Below are positions 37,241 to 50,294 of a stretch of 64,000 nucleotides of DNA, one piece after another. The position numbers were made by a program, and so were the translations under genes. The stretch covers positions 12,381,575-12,445,574 of the forward strand of contig CM029122.1 in NCBI GenBank assembly GCA_016859345.1. Direction: 5' to 3'. This DNA is from Istiophorus platypterus. Its lineage: Eukaryota; Chordata; Actinopteri; Istiophoriformes; Istiophoridae. The notes under the pieces were generated by a model. It did not search any database. It worked only from the letters and a program-made list of their open reading frames with translations, and was not told where the DNA came from. How positions within the stretch are numbered: position 1 is the first letter of the stretch; each line of letters begins with the position of its first letter.

Positions 37241-39429
37241 TCTGTGCAACTGCACAGAGTGGTGGACCAACTGACAAACATGTTTGCATGACCAAAAGTA
37301 TCCTATTCTTTACAAAATAAGCAACTGTTTTTTATATTGGATCTGATATTTCAATCCTAAACAGATAAAACTGTGATGTTTAGGGCTTTAAAGGTACATT
37401 TTGTAAAAGTTTAGTGCGGATTCAACTGGAGATCATCCCAGCCAAGGTAACTGACCCACTTCCTGGCCTGCATTCATGCAGACGTTTTAAACTCCACTTT
37501 AGGCATATTGGTTTGGTGTGTGGGTGCCTGCATGTATATGTTTGTATGCATGCATGCATACAGATCAATGATGAGTCAGTGGTCTCGGACTATCAAAACT
37601 GATCCGTATGCCATAGTTTCTTAAAAGGAAATTCATCTTAGCATGTGACAAGGAAAGTGAGGCATAAGAGCTTAACAAGTGGAGTAGCATTCTACCTGCT
37701 AGCTGCAGAAAGATTGACAGTAAGGTGGACTGTGAACCTATCCAGAGCTATGGTCCACTGAAGCACAGTGGTTTTTGGCTGATGGACTCAGTGGAGCAAA
37801 GAGCAGCTTTTAGGTCTGCCCGGCTGTCACCCTGACACCGCACATCAAAGGCCGTGTAAATAATTGCCTAATGTGGCAGAACCGCGCTTCTGACAAACAC
37901 GTTGTCTTCAAGACAACATCACTCAATACCGAACAAATCATCTACCAAAGGGAAATCTTGGTTAAAGCAGTTAATCTACTGTCGTTTTATGACTTAAGAG
38001 TTGTATTTCTCTGTGAATAATACCGACTAAGTGATGAATAACCAAGTGTAAAGAATAACTCTTATTCTGCTTGGACCTCACTGAAATAAACCTGTTGAAT
38101 AAATCATTAGATAACAGACAGGTATTTCCACTTGGGATCCTCTTACACTCATTTTATTCAGTGCTTTGCAAATTGCAATGATTTGGTAGTCCTTAGGGTA
38201 TTATCATCATATTGAATATTGTGTCTTACAAGATTTTGCTCTTCTTTGTTTTTTTCCCCTACTGTTGTTTAATTGCTCTCTAAGAATAAGCTGCTACTCT
38301 ATGTGAGCCTTAAGGTATCTTCAGGCTTTAAGAAATCTTGAGCCTGTATTTATAACATTCTGAATTTAGTTAAAGAGGAAGGCATTGGTCATAGAAAGTT
38401 TCTTTACCTTGTCTGTTTTTTAAAATAATCTTTAGGAGTCAAGGGTGTTAGAAAGCATAAATAGCTGCTGATGCATTAGATCTGTGTGTTAGCTCTAAGT
38501 TCAAAAAAACGCCTTGTCCTTGTTCAAATGCATCTCATATCCACTCGAGCCATCACACTTTGAACCAGTGGAACCCATTATACTGATAGTCAAGAGGGCT
38601 CTTCAGTAAATTGAGCATAATTGTTAAAATTGCTCTATTCCACCCAAAACAAAAAAAAAAAATCTCTCAATTGACCAAACAGAGCCTGTTTCACTCTTGA
38701 AATCAAGAGACACAATTTTCAAAAAGTCTGTAACTGTTGTGAATAATTTATTCTCCTTTATCTCGGATCCAAATAACTGTCGGTTGTCTGATTAACCTGC
38801 AGAGCTGATTGACTGAAGCGGAGTTTCCTGTCTGCTGTCTGTAAATACAGGCTGTGGGTCACTGCTTGGCACAGCATGGGGGTCTCAGCTTGCACATCCT
38901 GCTTACACATTGCCAGAAACCTCTCAGAGGGCAGCTGGGCCATATCCAAGCTATTGCAGGTTTTGTGTTACTAAACCTTTTTCATTTCCTTTTCGAGCTA
39001 TTGTGTCACTAATACAATACTGTATAAATTCATTTCTGGATTCATTTTCTTGGATTCTGGAAAATAGTTCGATTTTTCGTCTGCAGAGTAAAATTTTAAT
39101 ATGTGTGAAATATTTTAGATGATTGATCGGCAAACAAATGTGCAGATGCTTGTTTGATCCGTAGATCTTACAGCCTCGTGTGGAACCGTGATGCGTTACT
39201 TAGGAATTCGTTAAAGTAATTTGATTACATTTTTAAATAGCAAGTGGTTAAAAATTCAGTAATTGAGTAGTGACTAGTCCCAGTAACGCTTTGACAGTTT
39301 GAAATGGTGTTGGCTAGGTTAGGGTGAGCTGTTTGCTGTCTTACCTGGAATTTAATAGAGGATTTATGAAAGATTTTTGAAAAAATTTTGTGTCTGAGCT
39401 TTTAGAGGACAGGCTGTATCAGCACACGT

Positions 39430-39775
39430 TGGCTTGCCACAGCGGCTGGGAGCGTGGGACGGGCCCCGAGGCTCTAGAACGACCTGCCTGAGGAAATCTA
39501 GCTGCCTGATTCAGTGACATCTTTTAAATCCTTCTTAAAGCATACTTTTATGCTGATTTTATATGGGTTTTTAACTTTAAATTCCTTTTTGTAAATTCTT
39601 TTATTTTACATCATTGGAATTGGTCTTATCTTTTTATCTCATCTTGCAATTTTGATTTTATTTTGTTGCCCTGTTGTGAGACACTGTAAGTTGATCTTTT
39701 TGCTTCCCTTTGTGAAGTGCTATGTAATTTGAGTTTTGAGAAGTGCTCTACGTGTAAAAGATATTATTATTTAGC
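39430..39775 (+). mobile_element. 3' remnant of a non-LTR retrotransposon or SINE
   Basis: 'gagcgtgggacg' and 'gacctgcctgaggaaatcta' are followed by a TTTTAAAT-type segment, then 'gtgaagtgctatgtaattt' and 'gagaagtgctctacgtgtaa', ending in ATT units. This resembles the 3' tails of fish LINE/SINE elements that end in 'gtgctatataaataaa'. It is diverged, with no coding capacity left. Confidence 0.5.
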
Positions 39776-39954
39776 CTCTAAAAGAGGAAAAACAGTTAAC
39801 TCCAAGGTTGTCGAGTGGACATATTGTAGTTTATTGTAGTAGCCAGATTCAGGAATCACCTGGTTTTGTGAGGACTTGACGGTTGTGTGAACCCTGCAGC
39901 TTCACCATGAGGATGGGACTTCTGGAAAGCTCTGTGTAGTTACCAGCGCCAAGC

Positions 39955-40375
39955 TAACTATCAGTGGTTAAAGAAGTATAGTATCCTCTACTTCTACGTC
40001 AATAAAAGTTAAAATGTACTAGCAGCAAAATGTACTTAAAGTAACAAAAGTATTCAGTCTACAGAAATATTGCCCCATAGCTGATTTGCTGTTATATATG
40101 GTATTAATAGGTTGTCAGTTACAATGAACCACTGTGTAAGTAGCATATGGCTAATTTTAATTACTTCATATACTGTTTGCTACTTTAGCCCAGCAGTTGC
40201 CGACCAAGGGCCCAGGCCCTTCTGTTGTGGGCCTAATCAACAGCTAAATAGCTGTCGAGTGAACAGTGCAATATTCCCAATGAAATGTAGTGGATAATAG
40301 TACAAGTATAAAAATAAAAAATGAAAATACCCAAATAGTGTACCTCAAAGTTAAGTATTATAGAAAATAGATGTT
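39955..40375 (+). mobile_element. hAT-type MITE (same family as 61432-62033), decayed
   Basis: Starts near 'cagtggttaaagaagtat', contains 'aaaatgtacttaaagtaaca', 'tatatggtattaatagg' and 'gcaatattcccaatgaaatg', and ends near 'tgtacctcaaagttaagta'. These segments match, in order, the complete copy in the hs6st3 3' UTR. A segment near 40190-40250 ('accaagggcccaggccc') looks inserted. The right terminal repeat is degraded. Confidence 0.55.
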
Positions 40376-40821
40376 TTCAACAATTTACTCTCATTTAGCT
40401 GCGACTCAGTAATTACCCCTCCTAAGTCAGTTGTTAAGATTGCATGTTTCACCATGGAAGTCATCTGTTTTGCTGTGATTGCACCTTCATAATTAAAGCC
40501 GTCTTATTATTATTTTAAGCTATCACATCTCAACAAGGCCGGTGCTCTGAGATGATGGCCAGCTGTATGGAACAAAGTGTTTACGTGAGTGGGCTTTGAT
40601 CCTTCTTCATGGACAAGCCTATACAGGGATGGCTGACAGGAACCACCACACTTTGAACACAAGCATGGTTCCTTAAACATGAGAGCAGTGAACGCTAATG
40701 AATAATTTACTCTGCAGTTATAATATTAGTGATAAAAGCAAAGCAAGACATGAACCGTGAGGCAAAATGTGAAAGTCTGTTTTGGAATCGCAGAGATACA
40801 GTGGTGGATGTGCAGCTCACA

Positions 40822-40877
<56 letters not shown>

Positions 40878-40974
40878 CATCTATCCATCTATCCATCTAT
40901 CCATCTATCCATCTATCCATCTATCCATCTATCCATCTATCCATCTATCCATCTATCCATCTATCCATCTATCA
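40822..40974. repeat. (TATC)n then (TATCCATC)n tandem array
   Basis: A pure tetranucleotide run of about 50 bp passes into a regular octamer, TATC alternating with CATC, for about 100 bp. It reads as Ile-Tyr-Leu-Ser or Pro-Ser-Ile-His repeats in translated frames but is not coding. Confidence 0.95.
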
Positions 40975-41304
40975 ATATTTTCATCACAGATTAATCTGTA
41001 ACATGTTACTTACACTTTAGCCTTTATAAGCATATAGAAACATTTAATAAATGGTTTATAACATACTATAATATAGTTTTATTTAAGAGTTTATCATTAT
41101 ACAGTATTTGTCAGTGACTATACCTTCTCCTCTAAAGATATTTTGTATTATTACAACTGTGTTTTGCTGTTTAATCTGTTTAATCCCCATCCTCCAAGTA
41201 GTTGTGCCCGCAGAGAGAGTTATAGTTGCTGATAAATATATCAATGAACCATTTATTAAATGTCTAAATACTGCTTATGAATGCTAGATAGAGAGCATTA
41301 GATT

Positions 41305-41750
41305 CAAGTGTTGCAGATTAATCTGCTGATTAAATGAATCCTTTGGTCTATTAAATGTCAGAAAATGGTGAAACTAGTCCATCACAACATCCTGGAAACA
41401 TGAGGTGCTGTCTTCAAATTTCTTGTTTTGTCCAAACAAAAGTCCAAAAGCTAAACATTTGAGAAGCTGGAACCAGAGAATATTTTTTGGTTTATCTGTA
41501 TTTTGTGCTGATATGTATACTGTAAATTTCCTTGTTGAGTTTTGTGTATTTTAAAGGCCCATCTAAGTATATGCATTGCGCACAAGTTTAGGCCATAAAT
41601 GCTGTGATATGTGGCATTGGTTTATGCTATAAACTCTAGATACTTTTTTAGCATTAAATGAAATAAACTGATGAATAAAAAAAGAATCTTTAAAAATTAC
41701 TTCATTCATTCTCTAAATAGCTGCTGATTAATTTTAACAAACTGTTTCAC
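41305..41750 (+). repeat. TAATCGATTA-type dispersed element (family A), copy 3
   Basis: The best-preserved middle: 'ggtctattaaatgtcagaaa', 'atggtgaaac', 'cttgttttgtccaaac' and 'aagctggaaccagagaat'. About 190 bp (41500-41690) then looks unrelated before 'ctaaatagctgctgattaat' resumes, which suggests an insertion. Confidence 0.55.
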
Positions 41751-41902
41751 CTTTAGATCTATCTCTCCGAATTAGAAATAGAACCAATGTTTTACACCAT
41801 GAGTGTTCACTATATCTTCTCATTATCTATTCCTCCCTCTTTTTTCTCCTTACATCCTTTCCTCTCCAGTCTTCCCCTTTTCTCAATCTTGCGTTAACGC
41901 AT

Positions 41903-41909
41903 GCACACA

Positions 41910-41942
<33 letters not shown>

Positions 41943-41955
41943 CACACACACACAC
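41903..41955. repeat. (CA)n microsatellite
   Basis: A CA run with one TA and one CC interruption. Confidence 0.95.
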
Positions 41956-43269
41956 TTCCCTCCAACTCCGCAGACTCTCAGCAGGGCAGGGATTATAGCC
42001 ACGTTTAAAACTTTTCATAGTAGTGCTGGCTTGATCCTCTAAACAGCCAAACAGAGACTAAAATGAGCTTCAGAAAAGTTGGATAATCTGCCTCATCTAC
42101 ATGACTCTCTCTGCCATACTTATATTTAAGAGGCACTCACTTCATTACAGTGTAAAACTTAATATCCCACCTGGCTGGACATTTGGCAAGACCTCGTCTT
42201 TAAGACAATTAGTTCAAACACGGAAAAGCAGCATTTTCCAATGTACAAAATAGCAGCTTGTGGGATAGGAAAATATCCATTGCTGCATAACATGGAAAAA
42301 TCCATTCGAAATGTACATTAAAGTAAATTGAAACTTTGATGTATCATGATTATAGCCACCATAAAATTTGGAAAAGCCCCTTATTATTAATCATTGAAAG
42401 AACAAGTCATACTGACCATAGCATAATGGTTTTCAAGAGAACAACATCAAAATATTTAGTAGTGGTATTACAGTCACTTTTCTTACAGAAGTCATAAGCT
42501 CTTGGCCAATGCAGTTCAAATAAAGCCAAGTGCTGCAGACCACCCAGTCTCTTACGGTAAAATCATAAGGTCATAAAATCAGTGCCAGCTCCATCGTTCT
42601 TAATTAAATGTATTCATCATAACTTGGTCTGGCTCAACAGACAGGAACTGTAAAAGTACTTCAGACTGTGGAAGTTATTGTACGAATTATCTGGAGACTG
42701 TCCCTGTCAGCTTTGTGGATTTAAAGATTATTACCTCTGAGGGTGTATAGAGGCATGTCTGTTGTTGTGGTACTTAGTGTAAATGCACTATGCAGTGTAA
42801 TATCTTGTTATTCTGTTATTATTACTATCTCACATTATTTAATGTCATCTGTCAACCATAAAAATAAATGATAATACAAATGTGTAAACATAGAAGAGTG
42901 ATGACTGTGATCCAAGTATTTCTATTTCACATTGACTTCCTGGAGTCTTGTCATCACTGTGAGGTTTCCAGGCAACCATCAGAGACTGTAGCACCCTGAG
43001 ATCTAATGTGTTAATTAGTGAGCTTTAGAGGTGCTAGTGGGCGGCGAGGCTAGTTGTTTCACCCCGTTTGCAGTCTGTATTTGGCTGTAGCTTTACATAT
43101 ATATATATAGGATTAACAGTGTATCCAATGCATCTCTTCAGCATTTTAGCATCTTCTGGCACATTATTGGTGTTTTAGAACATGCACATTATTTGCATTT
43201 TATTCAGTCTCTCTACTCTCATCAAACTGGTTTCCATCTACAGACGGCAGGGGGGCTTTTTCAGGTAAA

Positions 43270-43640
43270 AACACTACCTGCTCAGCACTGACCCACAGAC
43301 AAAAGTAGTGACTAGCTACTTATTAAACATAGTGGAGTATTCTGCAGATAAAGAGCTAGGTTTTTATTTTTTTTCTCAGGTAGGAAAAGAGCTAACAGGA
43401 GATGAAAAGCAGTCAGTGTTAGACTTACATTCACCGGGTGGCCAGAAGCAAAACTTCAAATGAATGCTATTGTTGCTCTGTGTCTGTTGGATGTGTAAAT
43501 AAGTATCAACAACCTTATATGGTAATAATATTTCAGTGTTGTGTTTGTAGCTTTTTGCACCCCCCCCCCCAGGGCTCCAAAACATTACATACTGCAGGTT
43601 TAGATTTAATTTTAGCTTAGGTTTAATTTGAACTAAAAAT
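43270..43640 (+). repeat. Dispersed teleost element (family B), copy 3
   Basis: 'acatagtggagtattctgc', 'gttagacttacattcaccgg', 'gtggccagaagcaaaacttc' and 'aaatgaatgct' in order, then a C-run (43560-43571) and 'catactgcaggttta' at the end. Same order as copies 1 and 2. Confidence 0.55.
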
Positions 43641-43699
43641 ACCAAGCCGACATGAGTAGATTGTGCAGCCACACGAGCAGACCCACGAGCGGTCCCGTG

Positions 43700-44010
43700 A
43701 GGTCTCAGACATGCCAGTGCTTCGAGCTCGATGCTAATGTCCGCATGTGAACATGCTCACTGCCACAATGCTAATATGCTGCTATTTAGAATGTCTAATA
43801 GTTACCATGTTCACCATCTTACTTTAGTGCGTTGTCATGTAGAAATATGCTAGTTTGCACTAAAAGCGATACGATTGCACTTGATGGAAAGTCAACGGAT
43901 CACCAAAGTTAGAATCCAGGCCGAGTAGGACATGAATGTGTGGACCAGATTTCAAGGTTCCGTATCAGAGTTGTGGAGACATTTCACTCCACAATCTGGA
44001 GACATTTCAA
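43700..44010 (-). repeat. Dispersed teleost element (family C), minus copy
   Basis: 'atgctaatatgctgctattt', 'ttaccatgttcaccatctta' and 'ggatcaccaaagttagaatc' are the reverse-complement counterparts of the series in the plus-strand copies. Confidence 0.5.
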
Positions 44011-44251
44011 TATCTTCCTTATGGGGGCACTAGAAAAAAAACAGTCCTTAAGATTTATCCTCCGTGGGCCTCCACCAAATATCATGATACTACCACCTAT
44101 TTTTAGTATAATGAAAGTTTCTACAGACAGAAGCACAGCTGTGCCACGCGCTCAACCTCGTCTTCAATAGCAGCCAATCTCTATATGGAAGTAGAGAGCA
44201 CAGGCTTGATATCCTTTGCCGTAACTGCTCCCAGCCTTGGTTTAGGTATAG

Positions 44252-44548
44252 TAAACGGTAAATGGACTGCACTTCTCTTTTTCTTTTCTTTGCGCTATCT
44301 AGTCTCATCGACCACTCAAAACTCTTTTCACCACCGCCACATCCAGCCTGTTACACACATTCATACAGCGCTTTTCAACACATATAGCACTTCTACATAC
44401 ACACATTCACACAGATGATACATCGCGGGCAAGTCAGGTTTCAGTATCTTGCCCAAGGACACTTCAGCATTCGGACTGGAGGAGCCAGGGATAAAACCAC
44501 CTGTGGTGGTGGACAACCCGCTTTACCCCCTGAGCTACAGCCGCCCCA
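44252..44548 (-). mobile_element. tRNA-derived SINE-like element
   Basis: Read on the minus strand it opens with GGGGCGGCTGTAGCTCAG then GGGGTAAAGCGGG, which resembles a polymerase III A box. A degraded B box (TGGTTTTATCCC) follows about 40 nt later, then 'tgtccttgggcaagatactg' and a tail ending in 'gtccatttaccgttta'. I recognise this as a highly repeated teleost element that begins with a tRNA-like 'GGCGGCTGTGGCTCAG' head. It abuts the Penelope-like fragment at 44556. Confidence 0.65.
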
Positions 44549-44555
44549 TATATGG

Positions 44556-45290
44556 TATATGGATGACACCTGGGTAAAAAAATCAAAACACAGGAAACGC
44601 AAGGGAGAGCAACATCAAGTCACTCCGGAAATTGATGCTGACAACAACATCAATTTCGGGAGGATGTGAGAGGAAATAGTCTGACCTTATTGGAATGTGA
44701 GGTGCACATTAAAGATGACAGAAGCCTAAACACCATATACAGAAAACCCATGCACACAGATCAATATTTTCTCTTTGATTTTCACCACCAACTGAAGCAA
44801 AAGCTGGCGGTTATCAGAACCCTACACCATCGGGCTCAGAATGTGCACACAAACACAGAGGGGAAGGAGAAGGATCAAAAGCACAGCGGGGAAGAACTTA
44901 AGATGCATGGTTACCCAAACTGGGTCTTCCTCAAAGCCACTAAAAGATACGGAAAAGACAGAGAAGGAAACAGCCATTAATGGAACGACACTGTCATTCT
45001 GATCATTGGTTTGAAAGTGGAGTGAAAGAAGCCACCAGCATCCAACTGGAATGGCCATAACTAAACAAAGGAGCTGGTCTGGGACACCACTCATCACCCT
45101 GGGCAGGTCAACAACTCCTGTGTCCTCAACAACTCTCAAGGTGTTAATGAGGCACATGAGGGGAAACACTTGGGACTCCCCGAATGCTCAGTTAGAACTT
45201 AAAAAGCGTCTTGGATTAGAGGTGAAACGTCTTCAATAACCTCAAGCAAGTCCAGTTGCTTTCCAGTAGTTAATGAGACGTTTCATTTTG
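44556..45290 (+). mobile_element. Penelope-like retroelement remnant (reverse transcriptase to GIY-YIG)
   Basis: Translated fragments align in order with fish Penelope/Poseidon proteins. WYMDDTWVKKSK near 44568 is the reverse-transcriptase catalytic motif. DDRSLNTIYRKPMHTDQY (about 44717-44770) and LAVIRTLHHRAQNV follow in the next frame segment, then GYPNWVFLKATKR at about 44910. A diverged piece (HWFESGVKEATSIQLEW, then GLGHHSSP) corresponds to the C-terminal end of the endonuclease region. Most of the GIY-YIG part is deleted, the frame shifts near 44665, and stops follow 44978. The 3' end carries the family tail 'ggtgaaacgtcttcaa'. The copy is 5'-truncated and inactive, in the sense orientation of hs6st3. 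Confidence 0.75.
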
Positions 45291-48200
45291 GGCAGAGGTA
45301 TAGAACAGAGTGCCATTCCCATTGCTATATTATGTTTCTAGAGTGGAATAAAACTGTGTGGAGAGATACAGTAACAGTAAGCTACCAGGAAGGCGTATCA
45401 CTAGTTCTTATGTCAGTGCCTGTGGATAGATGCTGATTCAATTAATAATCCCCCATTTTCCCTTATGTCGCTCTTGACCCAGAGGTTGCTACCTCAGCAT
45501 TCCCTGCATAACACCAACTATCATGGTGATGATAATGATGGTTATGGTTATGAGGATAATGAAACTCCATAATGAGGATAAAAGCTATTACTGCTGAGTT
45601 TGAATTATAATTATTGGGACATTAACTGCATATGGCGAGGGACCACGAGGATAAAATGCTGAAGTTGTTTGAGTGGAAGAGACGCGAGACTCTCATGTCA
45701 GCATGCAAAGCTCTCAGTGTCTTCAGCTCTGCGTTATGTGATGTGACACGCACTGTGGTTTCCACTGCCAGTCTGTGTACTTGCGCCTCTCCTCTGGCTG
45801 TATTATTAATTCAACGACCATGCAAGTATACGCCTTCTCTCCTCCTCCGCTGTCTCTTGAAGAGATCTTTGAAAGAGAAAGATTAAAAGGAGAGTATAAT
45901 TAGACAGGAGGATTTCCACTATCATGGTAATTGAAGCCAAGCCGTCACATTACAGCCACTAATTGGTTTCAAATTTTTAAAAAAGTGGTAAGGACAGCAG
46001 AGTCAGTTGCCGATGTAAAGGGACACTCAGATTTCCGGTCCAGCCTCTACTCTTCATCTCCGCATATCTTGTCCAGTTATTGTGCTGTCTATTTACAGTC
46101 ATTTTCCCTGCAAAGTAAACATGGCGGGTAAATAGAGTTGCATTTGTGCATTACAGCCATATCAAGTCATTAAGAAGTATCGTGTAAGATCTATTAGAAT
46201 TGTAACACAGCTATGCAGTTGTATCAGCACGACTTCACTGCCACTTAAATCTTTGTTTTCTGCAGCCTGAGAGGAAAGGGAGGTCAAACAGGTGCTGTCC
46301 CAGGAGCTAAAATGAGATGACAGATCTCAGCGAAGATACACAGCCATTCAGATTTAAGTAAAGATAGTGGCTTCCCTTAGCTGCATCCTCAGCCGATTCC
46401 TCCAGAGGTCTAGTCATCTTTCTCAGAGTGTACAGCTTGTAATTTAGGTCTTGCCCCGGGAAAGGATTTTTCCTCGCTGCTCTTATATGCCACCGCTCAT
46501 TGCGGCAAGGTTACACTTTGTGTCTGTTAATCAGGCACCTTTGTGTCAGACCGTGGGGTGCATGAACATCGCAAAGAGAATAACGGCAGAGACTGCATGG
46601 GATTATCCATCTTGCAGTGTATATCATATCTACATTTTGTGTGCTGATTTCCCCTTAGATGACATTATGTTCCATTAAACCATTGAGCTACCAGAGATTT
46701 CACTCCACACTCACTGTGCTCAGGTTGTCAAGTGGCTCTGCTTACCATCCGTAAAGAGGTTTTCTTGTGTGTCAACTCAGGGAGATTGTTCTGTGAGCTG
46801 CTGTGCAGTAATCTCGACTTTATGAAAACCAAAAGATCTAGGACTAGCTGGTTAAAGTGTGTTTACCGTTGCAACGCTAAAGATTTCAGTCCCAGTTGAT
46901 GTGGTGACGCCCTGAGTATGCTAGTGGTAACAGCAAATGCAGGATGATATTACATCAAAGATTAGCCTAGCAGCTATTTTGTCAAGAATACAAAACCAGA
47001 GCACAAGCTGTATCCGTACATAGAGAAGCCGAATAAACTCAGGTTGTTTTAATGTCAATCAAAAGTCTGTGTCAATTAAAAGTAAGTGTAACTGTAAGAT
47101 GATTTAATGCCGCACAGGGCTTGATTAGTTTTCCACACAACAGCGGGCCTCAGTAAAGTTTGTCACCTTGCTGAGAAGTTGGAGGTGTGCAGCCTGCTGC
47201 CTGAAACTCTTCATCTAACAGCACACTGTGGCAGCTCCCTCTGGAAAAAAAAAACTTAAAATGATGTTCTGATGAAACAAATGTGACTTGTTTCAAAAAG
47301 CCACCCCCCACCCAATGTTAATGAGAGGAGATACAATTAAAAACAGTCACATTGCATCATACCCTGTGAATCCAAAATGCATGTGAAGGCTTTTTTAAAT
47401 CCAGCAGGGGAATTATGGGCTCAGCCACAAACAAAGGAAACTACCATACAGAGAGTTGATAACAGAATGTGAATAAAATGAATGAGTTTTGCTGAAAAAA
47501 TGCAGATCAAAAAATAGTATGACAAATGGGGATTTCCTGAAAATGTTAACAATTACAACTCTAAAGGGCTTTTATGATTATTAGTGCTGTCAGTTACTTA
47601 ATGAATGAGCCATGAATTCCTCTTTTAGATTTGTGACATTGTTATCCTTTGTTTCCATGGTGTAAAAGAAAGACTAAAATCTTTCTCTTCTGAAGGGCCA
47701 TTTTTCCCCTTGTTTTTATCTGCCACTCCTTGTACAAGCACTCTATGTATGCGCACGATGTCAAGTGCTAGCAATGCCAGTTTCCTGAGTAGTAAGTAAA
47801 TGAAAGGTCCCGTCGTTTGTCTTGTTTCTTCCCAGGTGACTCCCACTGTCCCCATTCCGTCACCATCAAAAAGCCGAACAAGATGCCGAGAACCTCAAAA
47901 ACGGTCCATTATGGGCTGCCAGGGGGAGCGCAGACACCATTAAGGAATGGTATCAGTTACAAATAATGCATGTATCCAGACTCATTCTCATCTTGTCTGA
48001 GAGAAACAGGACAGCGCAGAGATATACAGATGCACCACAGAGAAAAACGCACATGCTCTCACAGACCAAGGACATCTCACCAGAGAAATGGCGAAGGCAA
48101 GAGCTTGCCGTATATAATCCCACTCTGATGCCATTTAACAACTATATGAACCACTGAAACAAACCTAAAGTGCTGAGATTCAAAGCACACCACATTTGTG

Positions 48201-50223
48201 TACTCTGTTTACCACGGCATACTGTGAATATCTTTATTGTTTTGCTTTGGGAATAAGGGGATGTTTGGAATGAACCTACAGCTCATAAAGTGGACTGATA
48301 AAGTAGACTGCCCAACGGTCTCCGTCACCTCACAACCGCTGATATCAATGTCACTTTTCACAACTGGTGAAATGAAAGACCTCAGAGATGGAGGAAGTCA
48401 TTACCTAGAGAAGCAATTTCTCTTTAAGCGTCTTTGCTCATGGTGTATGGTGCATGCATCTATTTTCTTTCACAAGGTTAAACACATATCACTTACTGTA
48501 ACATCTTTAAAGTGGTAAAAGACAGCACTAATCAAGATGAGTTATGGTGGAATGCATTTTTAATGCTTATCATGCACTGTGGAAATCAAGCATGTTCAGA
48601 AAATTCTTCCTACAGAGGCCACACTACGCTGCATTATCCCCATGTGATAGATTCTATAATGAAGAGTGAAGATAGTAAAAAAGTAGCCTGCTGGGTCCTG
48701 GTTAGTAAGATCACAGTCACTGATACAGTTTCCCATCTTATCGCTTTTACATTATATCTGTGCAGTCAAAACATCTGTAAATATTGTTTGACCAAAATGC
48801 CTAATAAACTATACCAGTGTGCCTCAACGTTAAAAGCAGCTATGCTATAACGTTGCGGCTGATCAGTGTATATGCTCTTTTGCAAGAACAGCTACAATAG
48901 ATTGCCACTATTGATAATAATTGTTTCAAAATACAAACGCATACGTACTTGACCATATTTTCTTGTGCCTTTTCATTCATTCTGTGGTGATTCCAGCCCC
49001 TCCTCTTTTTTTTTTTTATTAATTTGTTTGACAATCCTAAGATTTAAGTTCAAAACTCTAAAGGTGCACTGTGAGATGCCTTTAAATTCTGAGGCATTTA
49101 TGTCTTTTTAATGAGAGAGCTAAATTGCCTTCATATGCGGTGATTTTTGTGCAAATGAAAGCCTAGCAGAGTCTGAATGTAAAGTAGATGACTAAATGTT
49201 CCTTGGCACATTGCGGGCCACGGGCAGCTGCGTTAGGATTCACGCTGACGACCACGTGATGAAGCCGAGCGGTACTCTCTGCTGGAAATGCTTAAAATGT
49301 AATCAGCGAAATGCAGATTCATACCAGCGACACGACTGTGTCATTACAGCGCACGTCAAAAACAGCCAGACTCCTTCCTAAATATCTATACGGCTCTATC
49401 CTTCTGATCAAGGATGACTAGACACTGGTATCCTGCAGAGGATGATAATATCTGAAACATCTTCAGAAACAGACAGGTTTTTGTGACAGTTACAGTACAG
49501 GATATCAGTTATTTAATTTATTTTCTAAGAGCAAATATCCCCACATCACCTCTACTCTTTACACTTTCTGTGGTTTGACAGCTGCATCAGTGCTGAGACT
49601 AGAAATATCCGTTTGGCTGATAGAACAACATGTTCTTACCTTCTGGTAAATGGACAGTAATGGTGTTCTGGGCAAACAGAGCGAAATAATGACAGATATC
49701 TCGTAAAATAATGTTTTACGCAAGGTCCACAGATTAGCGAAAGGCAGTTTGTTCAGTTGTGATGGACGTGGCTAAACTGGTGGTCATATATGGGAGGACA
49801 TCATAACCCCTGTCTATCTTTAAAGATGGTTTTTGGATGTGAGTGTCCTACTTGACATTTCTCCAGGCATCCGCTGACTCTTGGTTGATGACGTTTGACC
49901 TTTTCCCCGTTGATGCTATGACAGGTGTACAGCTGGTGCTGGCTGTTCTGTTGTGCATTCAGTTTCTTGTCCTAGCTCTTTTTTTTTACAGAAGTCCCAT
50001 ATTATATGACATTTTACAGAATATAAGTACATACCTTTGTTTTTTTGCAAAACATACTTAAAATATCATAAATAATAGTGTTCATTATGCAGAATCACCT
50101 TTTTTTAAGTGGACATAACTTCATACTTTGTATATTACTGGCTTGGTTGGATGCTATATTAAATAGCGCACACTGGCTAAAAATAAACATTCAACAATAG
50201 CATGAATGCTAATGTTAGGAAAG

Positions 50224-50225
<2 letters not shown>

Positions 50226-50293
<68 letters not shown>
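50226..50293. repeat. (TA)n microsatellite
   Basis: About 34 uninterrupted TA units, the longest dinucleotide array in the window. Confidence 0.95.

Positions 50294-50294
<1 letters not shown>

Noticed and set aside
40822..40974. Regular repeat that could suggest a CRISPR array
   Set aside because: It is a tetra/octanucleotide microsatellite without spacers, in a vertebrate genome.
44415..44980. Two ORFs of 84 and 104 residues as genes
   Set aside because: They are broken, frame-shifted pieces of a retroelement, the first starting inside the antisense SINE.
45205..45245. Possible hammerhead ribozyme in the Penelope-like tail (GGATTAG then GTGAAACGTC)
   Set aside because: Penelope-like elements can carry hammerhead motifs and a GAAAC box is present, but the CUGAUGA box and convincing stems are missing.
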